This document shows, in pieces, positions 52,777 through 61,210 of a stretch of DNA of 64,000 nt. This stretch comes from Lewinellaceae bacterium (GTDB lineage: Bacteria; Bacteroidota; Bacteroidia; Chitinophagales; Saprospiraceae). Every line of letters begins with the position of its first letter. The first letter of the stretch is position 1. The stretch is from NCBI GenBank assembly GCA_024644235.1, contig JAHELJ010000014.1:36533-100532 (forward strand). Direction: 5' to 3'. The notes under the pieces were generated by a model. That model had not been told where the DNA came from, did no database searches, and saw nothing but the letters and a program-made list of their open reading frames with translations. The position numbers were made by a program, and so were the translations under genes.

Positions 52777-52999
52777 CCCGACGAGGCAAAGCCTGTCGGG
52801 ACTAGCTACCCGCGAAATCAGAAACGCGCTGAATGTAGTGTAGCTTCTTGAAAATCCTGACGAAGCGAAGCTTGTCAGGATGTACAAACGAAATGCCACA
52901 CCCACACCTAAATCTCACACCTCCTGACAAAGTGAAGCTTGTCAGGATTCAAACTCACACATCACACCCCCACCCACACCTGCCTGCCGACTGGCAGGC
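52777..52999. repeat. Cluster of four inverted repeats upstream of tRNA-Arg
   Basis: Four hairpins are packed here: CCCGAC...GTCGGG (52,777-52,800), ATCCTGAC...GTCAGGAT (52,854-52,881), TCCTGAC...GTCAGGA (52,922-52,947) and GCCTGCC...GGCAGGC (52,982-52,999). The second and third share the core CTGACxAAGxGAAGCTTGTCAG, so they are copies of one dispersed palindromic element of REP type. No gene is seen between the deacylase start and the tRNA. Confidence 0.75.
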
Positions 53000-53011
53000 C
53001 ACACCCAATTT

Positions 53012-53085
53012 GGCCTCATAGCTCAACTGGATAGAGCAGCGGTCTTCTAAACCGCAGGTTCCAGGTTCGAGTCCTGGTGGGGTCA
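53012..53085 (+). tRNA. tRNA-Arg (anticodon UCU)
   Basis: A full 74-nt cloverleaf folds by eye: acceptor GGCCTCA/TGGGGTC with discriminator A, D arm GCTC...GAGC, anticodon stem GCGGT/ACCGC with loop CTTCTAA (anticodon TCT at 34-36), and T arm CCAGG TTCGAGT CCTGG. CCA is not encoded. It reads AGA codons. It is followed by two hairpins, the second a strong terminator. Confidence 0.95.
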
Positions 53086-53088
53086 CTA

Positions 53089-53118
53089 CTGACGAACTGC
53101 CTCTTGGGCAGTTGTCAG
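53089..53118 (+). other. Hairpin just after tRNA-Arg, copy 1
   Basis: CTGACGAACTGCC pairs with GGCAGTTGTCAG (one bulge) over a short TCTT loop. A related hairpin preceded by the same GGTCACTA lies at 53,272. No T-tract follows, so it may be a processing or mRNA-stability element, or part of a repeat. Confidence 0.6.
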
Positions 53119-53125
53119 CATGAGA

Positions 53126-53165
53126 AAAGACCTGTACCATTAAAAGGTATGGGTCTTTCTTTTTA
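53126..53165 (+). terminator. Rho-independent terminator of tRNA-Arg
   Basis: AAAGACCTGTACC and GGTATGGGTCTTT form a 13-bp stem (two G-T pairs) with loop ATTAAAA, followed by CTTTTT. It lies 40 bp past the tRNA and is the best terminator in the window. Confidence 0.85.
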
Positions 53166-53226
53166 TAAATTACCATTTAACACAACGGGACGAGAACTTT
53201 ATCAGAGCTTAACGAAGCGTCAGGAG

Positions 53227-53464
53227 GTGCATGGTCCTGACCGAGCAGAGCGAGCGTCAGGAGGGTCACTACTGACGGAATGCCCGGTGTTCCGGGCATT
53301 TGTCAGCATTCATCCGTAGAGAAAGTCATTTACTTTTCCAGCCAGCTTTCTTTTAGTTGGAGACGTGCTTAGAGGTTCCTGGTCCAATAGAGTAGTGTTC
53401 TGGGTTTAGGAAATTTTAAGTGCATGGTCCTGACCGGGCAACTGCGAGCGTATGGAGTCAGCAT
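53227..53464 (+). repeat. Duplicated tRNA-downstream segment and imperfect direct repeats
   Basis: GGGTCACTACTGACG, which spans the tRNA 3' end and the start of hairpin 1, recurs at 53,264-53,278 and again opens a hairpin (53,272-53,306, CTGACGGAATGCCCGG / CCGGGCATTTGTCAG). A second repeat, GTGCATGGTCCTGACCG, occurs at 53,227-53,243 and 53,421-53,437. No gene is visible up to the cyclase start at 53,574. Confidence 0.6.
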
Positions 53465-53573
53465 CCTTGAGCTGTGAACTAGGATGAGAAGTTTATCTTG
53501 TCTTAGTACAGTGGCTCTGAAAATACGGGCATTAAAGATCAACTATCGATACCTTTGAATTGTATCATTTGCC

Positions 53574-55583
53574 ATGGAATCTAAACGCAAATTGGCGGCC
53601 ATCATGTTTACTGATATTGCCGGCTATACGGCTATGATGAGTAATGATGAGGAGCGTGCCTTTGAAGTCCTTCATCAAAACCGGGACTTGCAAAAACCCC
53701 TCATTGAAAAACATGATGGTAAATGGCTGAAGGAAATGGGAGATGGAGTCCTAGCCAGCTTCCCAAGTGCCAATCAAGCTGTCAGGTGCGCCATTAGCAT
53801 CCAGCAATCTTCGCCATATCTCCTTAAAAACAAGATTAGGATCGGCATACACTTGGGTGATGTCACTGTGGAAGGGAATGATGTTTTTGGAGATGGTGTC
53901 AACATCGCATCTCGGTTGGAGTCCATTGCAGACCCGGGAGGGATTTACATTTCCGGCTCAGTCTATAAAGCAATAAGAAGCAATGCCGATTTACGGTGTA
54001 AGCATCTAGGTGAAATCCAGTTGAAGAACGTGCCAGAACCGGTCAACACGTACGCCATCATGGGGGAAGGACTAATTTTGCCATCCTCAACAAAGCGAAG
54101 AAAACTGGCCGGTGTCCGACCACTGCATCAATCCATTCCATTCTATCTATTTCTCGCGGTTGTCGTCTTAGTTGGAAGCTGGGTACTGTGGAAGAAGTTC
54201 CTGGTCGAGCAAGATCTTTTCATCGAATCAATTGCGGTTTTACCTTTTGATAATATGACCAATGATCCAGATCAAGAATATATGGTTGCAGGCATGCATG
54301 ACTACTTGATTACTGCATTATCCCGGATCAGTTCATTGCGGACCATCTCCAAAACATCCACCTTGAAATATCGGACTCAAGAAAAAACAATCCCTGAAAT
54401 AGCCAATGAACTTCACGTTGATGCGATAGTGGAATCGTCTGTTTATAAGGTTGCTGATAGTATCAGGATCAACGTCCAATTGATCCAAGCCTTCCCCGAA
54501 GAAAAGCACTTATGGGCTAACACCTACGATAAAAAATTGGAAAATATCCTGGATCTGTCGAGCGCTGTGATCAAAGATGTCCTAGCAGAAATTAAGATCC
54601 AGTTGACTCCTGAGGAGGAATCCCTCCTGTCTGACACAAAGACCGTGAATCCAGAAGCATTTAAAGCCTACTTAAATGGCAAATATCACTTAGAGAAGCT
54701 TTCGCCAGAAGGTTTCAAAAAGGCTTTGGATTTTTTAGAGCAATCCATTGCGCTCGATTCTTCCTTTGCCCTTGCATATGCCGAAATGGCCAATTATTAT
54801 ATGTATCTGCTCCAAATGCGTTTGATCGCAGTGACGGAAGCCTTCCCGAAGATCTATCGCAATAATCGTATTGCCTTGGATCTTGATCCCGATCTCCCGG
54901 AAGCAAATTATACCCAAACTTTGATGAGCTGGTTTGAATGGGATTGGGATGCCTGTGAACTGGGTTTTAAAAAGGTATTGCAACATAGCCCTAACCATGT
55001 CCTAGCCAATGCTTTCTTTAGCCATTTCTATATGTTAAAAGACCAGTTTGACAAGGCCATGCCTTTTATTGAAAAGGCAATAGATCTTGATCCACAAAAT
55101 GATCTTGTATTATCCCTATATGGAGTTGTACTGAACCACGCCGGGCAGATAGATCGCGCCATCGAAATAGCTCATGAGGCCCTGGAAATTAATCCTCAGA
55201 GCGTTCTTGCCTTACGTCTTCTTGAATTTTCAAGTTACGACAACAATGATCTGCAAACTTCTGCGGAAATGTTGAATATCATTTATTCGAAGATATTCCC
55301 AATTGAGATGGACATTCTGAAAGAATATGCTGAAAACGGATATGCTGGCATGATCGAAAAACTTGCCCAATTGCTGGCGGTTCAATCAAAGGGACAGGAT
55401 CTATACATTTCTGCTTTTTACAACCGGGCGGGAAAGTATGAAGAGGCCATTCAATGGGCTGAGCGTGGATATGAAAACCATGATGGAGACATGCCATACT
55501 TTTTTAGGGCCAAAGAAATCGAAAACCTGAAATCCGATCCGAGAATCAGAGCACTGGCAGAAAAAATCAACCTTCCGCTTTGA
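53574..55583 (+). CDS. Class III nucleotidyl cyclase - TolB-like - TPR protein
   Basis: The 669-residue protein has the same build as the 17,605 product: cyclase domain (~5-180; metal Asp in FTDIAGYTAMMS and MGDGVLASF; purine-selecting Lys present in WLKEMGDG; GDGVNIASRLE), one TM (~195-215), FlgO/TolB-like domain (~220-340, ESIAVLPFDNMTNDPDQEYM) and TPRs (~360-640). All residues needed for adenylate cyclase activity seem present. It probably makes cAMP in response to a signal read by the C-terminal part. Neighbours give no further clue. Confidence 0.88.
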   Translation: MESKRKLAAIMFTDIAGYTAMMSNDEERAFEVLHQNRDLQKPLIEKHDGKWLKEMGDGVLASFPSANQAVRCAISIQQSSPYLLKNKIRIGIHLGDVTVEGNDVFGDGVNIASRLESIADPGGIYISGSVYKAIRSNADLRCKHLGEIQLKNVPEPVNTYAIMGEGLILPSSTKRRKLAGVRPLHQSIPFYLFLAVVVLVGSWVLWKKFLVEQDLFIESIAVLPFDNMTNDPDQEYMVAGMHDYLITALSRISSLRTISKTSTLKYRTQEKTIPEIANELHVDAIVESSVYKVADSIRINVQLIQAFPEEKHLWANTYDKKLENILDLSSAVIKDVLAEIKIQLTPEEESLLSDTKTVNPEAFKAYLNGKYHLEKLSPEGFKKALDFLEQSIALDSSFALAYAEMANYYMYLLQMRLIAVTEAFPKIYRNNRIALDLDPDLPEANYTQTLMSWFEWDWDACELGFKKVLQHSPNHVLANAFFSHFYMLKDQFDKAMPFIEKAIDLDPQNDLVLSLYGVVLNHAGQIDRAIEIAHEALEINPQSVLALRLLEFSSYDNNDLQTSAEMLNIIYSKIFPIEMDILKEYAENGYAGMIEKLAQLLAVQSKGQDLYISAFYNRAGKYEEAIQWAERGYENHDGDMPYFFRAKEIENLKSDPRIRALAEKINLPL

Positions 55584-55648
55584 TATTAGTAAATCATCTG
55601 TCGGATACATAGATATTTGCCTATCAAAACCCAGAACTTGAAAAATTA

Positions 55649-55675
55649 CGACGAGTCCCAAAAGTGAACTCGTCG
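55649..55675 (-). terminator. Candidate terminator between convergent genes
   Basis: CGACGAGT and ACTCGTCG form a perfect 8-bp stem. On the minus strand it is followed by TAATTTTTC, on the plus strand by no T-tract. It may stop transcription from the M20 hydrolase side; it lies 370 bp past that gene. Confidence 0.5.
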
Positions 55676-55715
55676 CATGGTATGAAATTTAGTTTAAAGA
55701 TCTGTGCACCATTAA

Positions 55716-55889
55716 AGGCCTACTAATCCTTGCACCACCAGGAATTTTGTAAACTCTTCCGGGTTTAATGAGAATCAGCTCACTACCTTGGATGTGTTTA
55801 GAAATCCAAATTTCCAGGCTGTTTTGACTGAAGTGTATGATGCCTTAATGATCGGTGGCTTGCCAGAGGATGTAGGTAACTACCATTGA
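55716..55889 (+). pseudogene. Possible gene remnant
   Basis: A 57-codon open frame without a good start reads like real protein: VNSSGFNENQLTTLDVFRNP followed by NFQAVLTEVYDALMIGGLPE and DVGNYH before TGA. Other frames nearby also have protein-like pieces but are interrupted. No family is recognised. The rest of the 460-bp gap (55,584-56,042) holds the hairpin at 55,649 and nothing else. Confidence 0.25.
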
Positions 55890-56042
55890 CCTGTCGAATT
55901 TGTCTGGTACGAATCATTTTTCAAGAATCAGCCTGGTTAGAACCTGGGAGTACTTTTAACGTCTCCTCAGCGAGCAGATACCGGTATCATGTAAAGCACC
56001 AGTGATCAGCCAGCTGTCCCGCATCCATTTTAATTCAAGCCA

Positions 56043-57488
56043 TCACTGATCCGCATCGATCGGTGGCGGACCATCCGGAACAATCCCTTTATAAACATAA
56101 TCACCTTTGCGCTTGAGAAATTCCTCTCTGACTTTTTGGCGAAGTTCGGCATCCTCGAAAAGATCTACCATGGTCATGGACAATGCCTTTGCTGCGTAGA
56201 TCATGCCCTTGTGCCCGATAGACATGCCGGCGCAGGCCACTACCGCCCAGGAATGCCAGGGAGTGTCTTTGGGTGCCGTGGTTGCGCTTAGTCTGATGGT
56301 GGGTACTACCCAACTTACATCGCCCACGTCAGTCGAACCACCACCAGGATGCTCCAGGGTTTCTTCCAGTGGTTCGATTTCCGATATGATACCGACTTGT
56401 TCTTTTCCCGTGGCCTCTTGGATCTTTTTACCGAAAGCTTGTTCTTCATCGGTATACTCTATTGCTCCCAGGTACTCCAGGTTGGACTGAAGTCTGGCGC
56501 CACCCGTACGATTCACCAGGATTTCGTGCACGCCCGAGATGAGACTGATTTTGTGATCCACATCAGCCATAATTGCGGCACCCTCTGCCATCCGCTCCAC
56601 TTGTTTCCAGACTTTATCCATTCCTTCCCGCTTCGTATCGCGTACCCGCACCCAAATCTTGGAGTAATCAGGCACTACGTTGACCACTTTGCCACCATCC
56701 ATGATGTGGTAGTGTATCCGTACGGTGGGTCTGACGTGCTCGCGGTAATAGTTAATGCCCGTGGTGTACAATTCCAGAGCATCTGAGGCGCTACGGCCGT
56801 TCCAGGGATCGGAAGATGCATGGGCAGCTTGACCGGTAAACTCCACCATGAAGTCGACCAGGGCCAGGGAGCTCTGTACGTTAGCTTTCGTTTCGGCACT
56901 GGGGTGCCAATCCATCATGACATCTACATCATCAAACAATCCTGCCCGGATCATCCACAACTTGCCGAAGAACTTTTCTTCTGCAGGTGTTCCATAGAAA
57001 CGAACCGTACCACTGAGTTCACCGGCTTCTATCAGCTCCTTGACGGCTATAGCTGCTCCCAACGAAGCCACCCCAAAAAGGTTGTGACCACAACCGTGGC
57101 CAGCTGATCCAGGATTCAGAGGCTCTTTAGTAGGAACAGTCTTTTGAGAGAGCCCCGGCAACGCATCGAATTCGCCCAGGATGCCAATAACCGGGCTACC
57201 TGATCCATACTCTGCAGTGAAAGCAGTAGGTGTTTTAGCCACCCCCCTATTCACCCGAAAGCCGTTTGCTTCGGCGAAGTCTGCCAAAGCTTTGGAAGAC
57301 TGAACCTCCTGGAAGGCGATCTCTTCAAACGACCAAATCTTATCGCTTAGATCGGTGAGTTGATCAAACTTGCTATCCACGGAAGCAATGACAGCCATCT
57401 TGTTGTCACCCATATTCGAACCATTCTGCGACTGACCAATCGGGATAAGAATCGATATAAAAAGTAGAGGTAGGAGAAGCTTTTTCAT
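56043..57488 (-). CDS. Exported M20-family amidohydrolase, AbgB-like
   Basis: The 481-residue protein has a signal peptide (MKKLLLPLLFISILIPIGQS). Metal-site motifs of the M20 family are present: GHGCGHNLFGVAS, YGTPAEEKFFG and DWHPSAE, with the dimerisation domain (VDFMVEFTGQAAHASSDPWN). The GEFDALPGLSQ and GGGSTDVGDVSW patterns place it near AbgB (p-aminobenzoyl-glutamate hydrolase subunit B) type amidohydrolases. Export suggests scavenging of acyl-amino acids from the periplasm. Substrate not known. Confidence 0.9.
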   Translation of the reverse strand: MKKLLLPLLFISILIPIGQSQNGSNMGDNKMAVIASVDSKFDQLTDLSDKIWSFEEIAFQEVQSSKALADFAEANGFRVNRGVAKTPTAFTAEYGSGSPVIGILGEFDALPGLSQKTVPTKEPLNPGSAGHGCGHNLFGVASLGAAIAVKELIEAGELSGTVRFYGTPAEEKFFGKLWMIRAGLFDDVDVMMDWHPSAETKANVQSSLALVDFMVEFTGQAAHASSDPWNGRSASDALELYTTGINYYREHVRPTVRIHYHIMDGGKVVNVVPDYSKIWVRVRDTKREGMDKVWKQVERMAEGAAIMADVDHKISLISGVHEILVNRTGGARLQSNLEYLGAIEYTDEEQAFGKKIQEATGKEQVGIISEIEPLEETLEHPGGGSTDVGDVSWVVPTIRLSATTAPKDTPWHSWAVVACAGMSIGHKGMIYAAKALSMTMVDLFEDAELRQKVREEFLKRKGDYVYKGIVPDGPPPIDADQ

Positions 57489-57693
57489 GTATCATTCAAT
57501 TTTTATGAAGATAGATTTTATTTGAATCTACTCCATTCCACGTACAATCGATTTTTTCTTTTTGACCAATCATTCTCAGGAAAACTCGAAAGGGGTTGAC
57601 AACAATCCACACCGATACAGCTCTTGGCAGGGATGCCAAGAGCAACGACAACTGATAGAACGGCATTTGGGTGGAAGGCCCTCATCTTCAATA

Positions 57694-57726
57694 CAAAAAA
57701 AATGGCTCCCCTAAAACAGAGGAGCC
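57694..57726 (-). terminator. Rho-independent terminator of the Cys-rich protein gene
   Basis: GGCTCC and GGAGCC (stem extends with one mismatch) over an 11-nt loop, followed on the minus strand by ATTTTTTTT. It begins 26 bp after the stop of the Cys-rich gene, in the right orientation. Confidence 0.85.
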
Positions 57727-57752
57727 AAATAGGTACAAGTATGATCAGCTTC

Positions 57753-58154
57753 TTATGAGCTGGAAAATAAAGGCGTCACTCTCTTCTTGATCAGGCTCCA
57801 TGAATTCACCATCAAGGGCCTAAGAGGCAACGGTTGCAGAATGAGGATACTGGCAACTGCTCTCGTCGTCGATCGATTTTGAAGAGATACCGCATCGCCA
57901 CAAGTTTTGCTGCATAGTATCCGGCAAATCGGCGGGCAGTCCTTCGGATCGCAAATGCTGAGGCTTGCGCTCTCCGCTTGCTCCACATAGTTGACCAGCA
58001 GCTTACTGGTCATGTCGGTCTGCGGTGATGTGGCCTTATCGGTCTTGATGCAGGGTTTAGCTTCACAATCCGCTGGCTGACAATTCTGAGCAGAGGCCGG
58101 TAAACCCGAGCACACCATCAGTGCCACCATACTAAGGAATTTTAAAATCTTCAT
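57753..58154 (-). CDS. Secreted Cys-rich protein of unknown function
   Basis: This 133-residue protein has a signal peptide (MKILKFLSMVALMVCSGLPASA). The mature part has ten Cys in two clusters: QNCQPADCEAKPC near the N-terminus and CDPKDCPPICRILCSKTCG near residues 68-86, with a polar linker in between. The last ~45 residues are basic and low in Cys. Such spacing suggests metal binding or disulfides in the periplasm. It is divergent from a sensor kinase whose own periplasmic domain is Cys-rich, with an operator-like repeat in the shared intergenic region, and has its own terminator. Confidence 0.7.
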   Translation of the reverse strand: MKILKFLSMVALMVCSGLPASAQNCQPADCEAKPCIKTDKATSPQTDMTSKLLVNYVEQAESASLSICDPKDCPPICRILCSKTCGDAVSLQNRSTTRAVASILILQPLPLRPLMVNSWSLIKKRVTPLFSSS

Positions 58155-58310
58155 TGATTGATCATTTTACACCAAGAGTTTGCGAACCTCGATTCTTGCT
58201 TTGAGTGCATGGCTCGCGAGCTCTGGCTGATTCTCTCAGATCCGCTGAGATACCGGTCAAAACAATTGATCCCAAAATAGATCAGGTTCTGAAGCGAAGC
58301 TGTGATCCAA

Positions 58311-58339
58311 CTGTTATTGAGTTGTTATCCACTTGTTAA
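58311..58339. promoter_or_regulatory. Triple 11-bp-period direct repeat (OmpR/PhoB-type box)
   Basis: Three 7-bp units, CTGTTAT, TTGTTAT and TTGTTAA, are separated by 4-bp spacers TGAG and CCAC; TGTTA recurs at exactly 11-bp steps (58,312, 58,323, 58,334). This is the geometry of Pho boxes and other OmpR-family sites, which are two or more 7+4 bp units on one face of the helix. It lies 40-69 bp before the sensor kinase start and 157 bp before the Cys-rich gene start. Confidence 0.7.
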
Positions 58340-58379
58340 ATAGGAAACCAACAAGCTCAGATTCAACTATTTTTGGTGC

Positions 58380-59627
58380 ATGAGAGGAGTTATGCCCTAT
58401 CTGATCGCGCTGCTTACCGCATCCTTTCTGCTGATTTTAGCTTTTCAAATATTTTGGTTGAGACAGTCTCGTCAAACGATTGAAGATCAGTTTAACCAAA
58501 AAGTAAGCATGGCTCTTTGCGCGGCTGTCGAGGGTCTCGACGGTTGCTCTCCCGGCAACTGCACGCTGCAGGCTGATGGATTCAAGACCTTCTTTGAAGA
58601 TGGAAAGCTGTCGTTTCAAGGCGATTGCATCCACCTCGAGCAGATCGATACTTTAGCCCTTAGTCAAACTGTCGGAGAAGCATTGAGGTTTTATGATTTG
58701 CCAGAGCAATTTGAGATGAGCATTCTACACGAAGAAGACCCTGCTTGCAAGCCTGAATCACCTTTTTGCTGTGCTATAGGTCCATTTTCTGCCGGAAACA
58801 ATCAATTTATCAGCATCGAGTTTCCCGGCCGAAGTGACTACATTCTAAGCAAAATGTGGATGCCTTTGATCTCCACAGTCCTTCTTCTCGCTTTTGTTTT
58901 GCTCGTATTCATATTTACCATTCATTCATTACTCAAACAGCGTAGAATTGCCCAATTCAATAAGGATTTCTTTAACAACATGGCGCATGAATTTCGCACT
59001 CCTCTAACCAATGTCAAGCTAGCCCTGAACAGGGTCATGCAAAAGAATCCATCGTTGGCCAGTGATTCGTATCTCCACATTGTGGAAGATGAAAACGAAA
59101 AGTTAAATAGGAATGTCGAACGCGTCCTGGCTCTGGCCAAATTAGACAATGATCAATATGAATTGAAGCTTGAAAAAGTAGCTGTTAAGAAGTTACTCGA
59201 CGATGTAGTAAGAGAAATGGATGAACTCATTCGTAAATCCAAGGCGAAGGTGGCGATATCGGATCAAATCGATCAACTGCAGATCTGGGCTGATCCATTG
59301 CATCTATCCCACGCCTTCAGAAACTTGATCGAAAATGCGATTAAGTACTGCCAAGAAGTCCCTGAAATCCATATTGATCTTAAAGCAACAAAGGAGGGTG
59401 TCATGCTGATTTTTGAAGACAATGGCATCGGCATTCCTGATAATCAGAAAAAGATGGTTTTTGACCGGTTTAGTCGACTTGAACCCTCCACCGCTAAAGG
59501 ATTTGGGTTGGGTTTATCCTATGTCAAAATGATTATTGATCTACACAAGGGAAAAATCAAGCTATTTAGTAAAGCAGGTCGAGGTAGCAGATTTGAACTT
59601 TTTCTACCCAGCACAATGCAAGCCTGA
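58380..59627 (+). CDS. Sensor histidine kinase with Cys-rich periplasmic domain
   Basis: The 415-residue kinase has a TM at residues ~7-25, a ~130-residue periplasmic domain with eight Cys (ALCAAVEGLDGCSPGNC, GDCIHL, DPACKPESPFCCAIG), a second TM (~160-182), DHp domain NMAHEFRTPLTNVKLALNRV (phospho-His ~204) and an ATPase domain with RNLIENAIKYC, EDNGIGIPD, FDRFSRLE and GFGLGLSYV. No HAMP is seen. The Cys-rich sensor suggests detection of metal or redox state. Its stop overlaps the regulator start by 1 bp. Confidence 0.92.
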   Translation: MRGVMPYLIALLTASFLLILAFQIFWLRQSRQTIEDQFNQKVSMALCAAVEGLDGCSPGNCTLQADGFKTFFEDGKLSFQGDCIHLEQIDTLALSQTVGEALRFYDLPEQFEMSILHEEDPACKPESPFCCAIGPFSAGNNQFISIEFPGRSDYILSKMWMPLISTVLLLAFVLLVFIFTIHSLLKQRRIAQFNKDFFNNMAHEFRTPLTNVKLALNRVMQKNPSLASDSYLHIVEDENEKLNRNVERVLALAKLDNDQYELKLEKVAVKKLLDDVVREMDELIRKSKAKVAISDQIDQLQIWADPLHLSHAFRNLIENAIKYCQEVPEIHIDLKATKEGVMLIFEDNGIGIPDNQKKMVFDRFSRLEPSTAKGFGLGLSYVKMIIDLHKGKIKLFSKAGRGSRFELFLPSTMQA

Positions 59628-60337
59628 TGGTAGTCACAGAAGAGAAATCAAGGATTCTATTGGTTGAGGACGACCCTCATCTGGGACTTCTTGTGAAGGA
59701 CATTCTGGTAGAGGCCGGTTTTCTGGTGAGACTCTGCACCGATGGTGCGCAGGCACTGGAAGCCATCCGCCAATCTAAAATAGACCTGGGCGTGCTTGAT
59801 GTCATGTTGCCCGGAGATAATGGATTTTCTCTTGCAGAAAAAATCAGATCTGTTTACCCCTCTATTCCATTTTTGTTTGTCACGGCGCGCTCTTTAAAAG
59901 AGGACAAGTTGAAAGGATATGCTCTAGGTGCTGTGGACTACATCTCCAAACCGTTTGATGAAGAAATCCTCCTCTGCAAAATCAGAGCAATTCTCAATCG
60001 ATTTGATCAACTTTCAGGTGATGTACCACGCCAGCACATTTTTCAACTCGGTAGTTTTGAGTTCAACTATGAGGCCCATTCACTAACTCATGGAGATGAT
60101 TCCATGAGGCTGACTGAAAAAGAGAATGAAGTACTGTATCTCCTTGTCTCAAACCTCAACAAAGTCGTTCGGAGAGACGAAGCCGTCGAACGGATCTATG
60201 GCAAAAGAGATTACTTCCTCGGTCGGAGCTTTGACGTATTTATCTCCAAAATCAGGAAATATCTGAGCCCAGATCCTTCTCTCAAAATCGAAAATGTATA
60301 CCGGGTTGGATTCATTCTTACTGCGGAAGGGAGTTGA
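59627..60337 (+). CDS. OmpR-family response regulator
   Basis: The 236-residue regulator has EDDPHLG, phospho-Asp in DLGVLDVMLPGDNG, Thr in LFVTARS and Lys in YISKPFDEE, then a winged helix with LTEKENEVLYLLVSNLNKVV and GRSFDVFISKIRKYL, ENVYRVGFIL. It is the partner of the overlapping kinase and the obvious candidate to bind the 11-bp-period repeat upstream of the operon. Confidence 0.94.
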   Translation: MVVTEEKSRILLVEDDPHLGLLVKDILVEAGFLVRLCTDGAQALEAIRQSKIDLGVLDVMLPGDNGFSLAEKIRSVYPSIPFLFVTARSLKEDKLKGYALGAVDYISKPFDEEILLCKIRAILNRFDQLSGDVPRQHIFQLGSFEFNYEAHSLTHGDDSMRLTEKENEVLYLLVSNLNKVVRRDEAVERIYGKRDYFLGRSFDVFISKIRKYLSPDPSLKIENVYRVGFILTAEGS

Positions 60338-60364
60338 TCAGATGAAATGGTCACATCAGTATTC

Positions 60365-60395
60365 ACAAAAAAACCACTGTGCGGGCACAATGGTT
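60365..60395 (-). terminator. Rho-independent terminator of the outer-membrane protein gene
   Basis: AACCACTGTGC and GCACAATGGTT pair (one C-A mismatch) in a tight hairpin followed on the minus strand by TTTTTTTGTG. It lies ~53 bp past the stop of the beta-barrel protein gene, in the right orientation; it also faces the response regulator end. Confidence 0.8.
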
Positions 60396-60447
60396 GTTCC
60401 CCAATGTTTTAGTGGTAACGTGAGTTGGAATCAGCGCCTCAACTCAT

Positions 60448-60984
60448 TCACTCGTCCCCATTCAGATAAACTTGCAGACCTACCGTCAGTCCGACATTCT
60501 TCCTTTCCAGATTGCCGGTGATGTGATTATAGGTCAGTAGTCCTTCCAGCGCCATACAATCAGAGATAAAAAACGCTACTCCCGGACCGGCGCTGAATTG
60601 AAATGCTGTTTCAGTATCGCTTTCGCCAAAAATATCCGTGGTTGCCAAAGCTAACCCAGCTTTTCCTTCAAGAAAAAACAATGACCTCTCTGCCGCTGAG
60701 GTAGAATAATAACGAACGAGTGGTAAGACGTTCAGGGTGGTAAGCTTTGTGTCATCAAACTTGTAGAAGGTAAATCCGACGTTAGCACCAACAGCCAGTT
60801 TATCCATCACGAATACGCCAACATCCGGATTTAGAGCGATGCTAAATTCATCTACTCCTTTCTCAAGATTCAAATCAAGTCCGGCATTACCTCCCCAGAA
60901 GAGATTGCCTTTTTCGGTCTGGCTGAGACCTTGCTGTACTGAAATCGACAGGATTGTGACAATGAGAAAAATCAAATTCTTCAT
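60448..60984 (-). CDS. Outer-membrane beta-barrel protein
   Basis: The start at ATG 60984 gives 178 residues with a signal peptide (MKNLIFLIVTILSISVQQGL). The mature part has ~8 alternating strands (LFWGGNAGLDLNLE, LAVGANVGFTFYKF, FFLEGKAGLALATT, FQFSAGPGVAFFIS) and ends NVGLTVGLQVYLNGDE, typical of small 8-strand OMP_b-brl proteins of Bacteroidota. Longer in-frame starts lack signal sequences. Function unknown. Confidence 0.88.
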   Translation of the reverse strand: MKNLIFLIVTILSISVQQGLSQTEKGNLFWGGNAGLDLNLEKGVDEFSIALNPDVGVFVMDKLAVGANVGFTFYKFDDTKLTTLNVLPLVRYYSTSAAERSLFFLEGKAGLALATTDIFGESDTETAFQFSAGPGVAFFISDCMALEGLLTYNHITGNLERKNVGLTVGLQVYLNGDE

Positions 60985-61210
60985 GACTCTATTTTTTTGC
61001 CCTGTCCACCTGTCCTTGAATACCGACAGGGTCATGAAGACGAACTGAAAACCTTTGAAGAGAACAGGCTTCAGGATGTTAAGCATAGCTAGTTAAGGAA
61101 GTAATGTCATTACTTGAGTGATTCCAGACAGGGACCGTACTGACTATTCTCACGCCGATTTTCCAGCAGCGAAATGAATGTTGCTAATCAAGATGCATAA
61201 TAAATATCAA

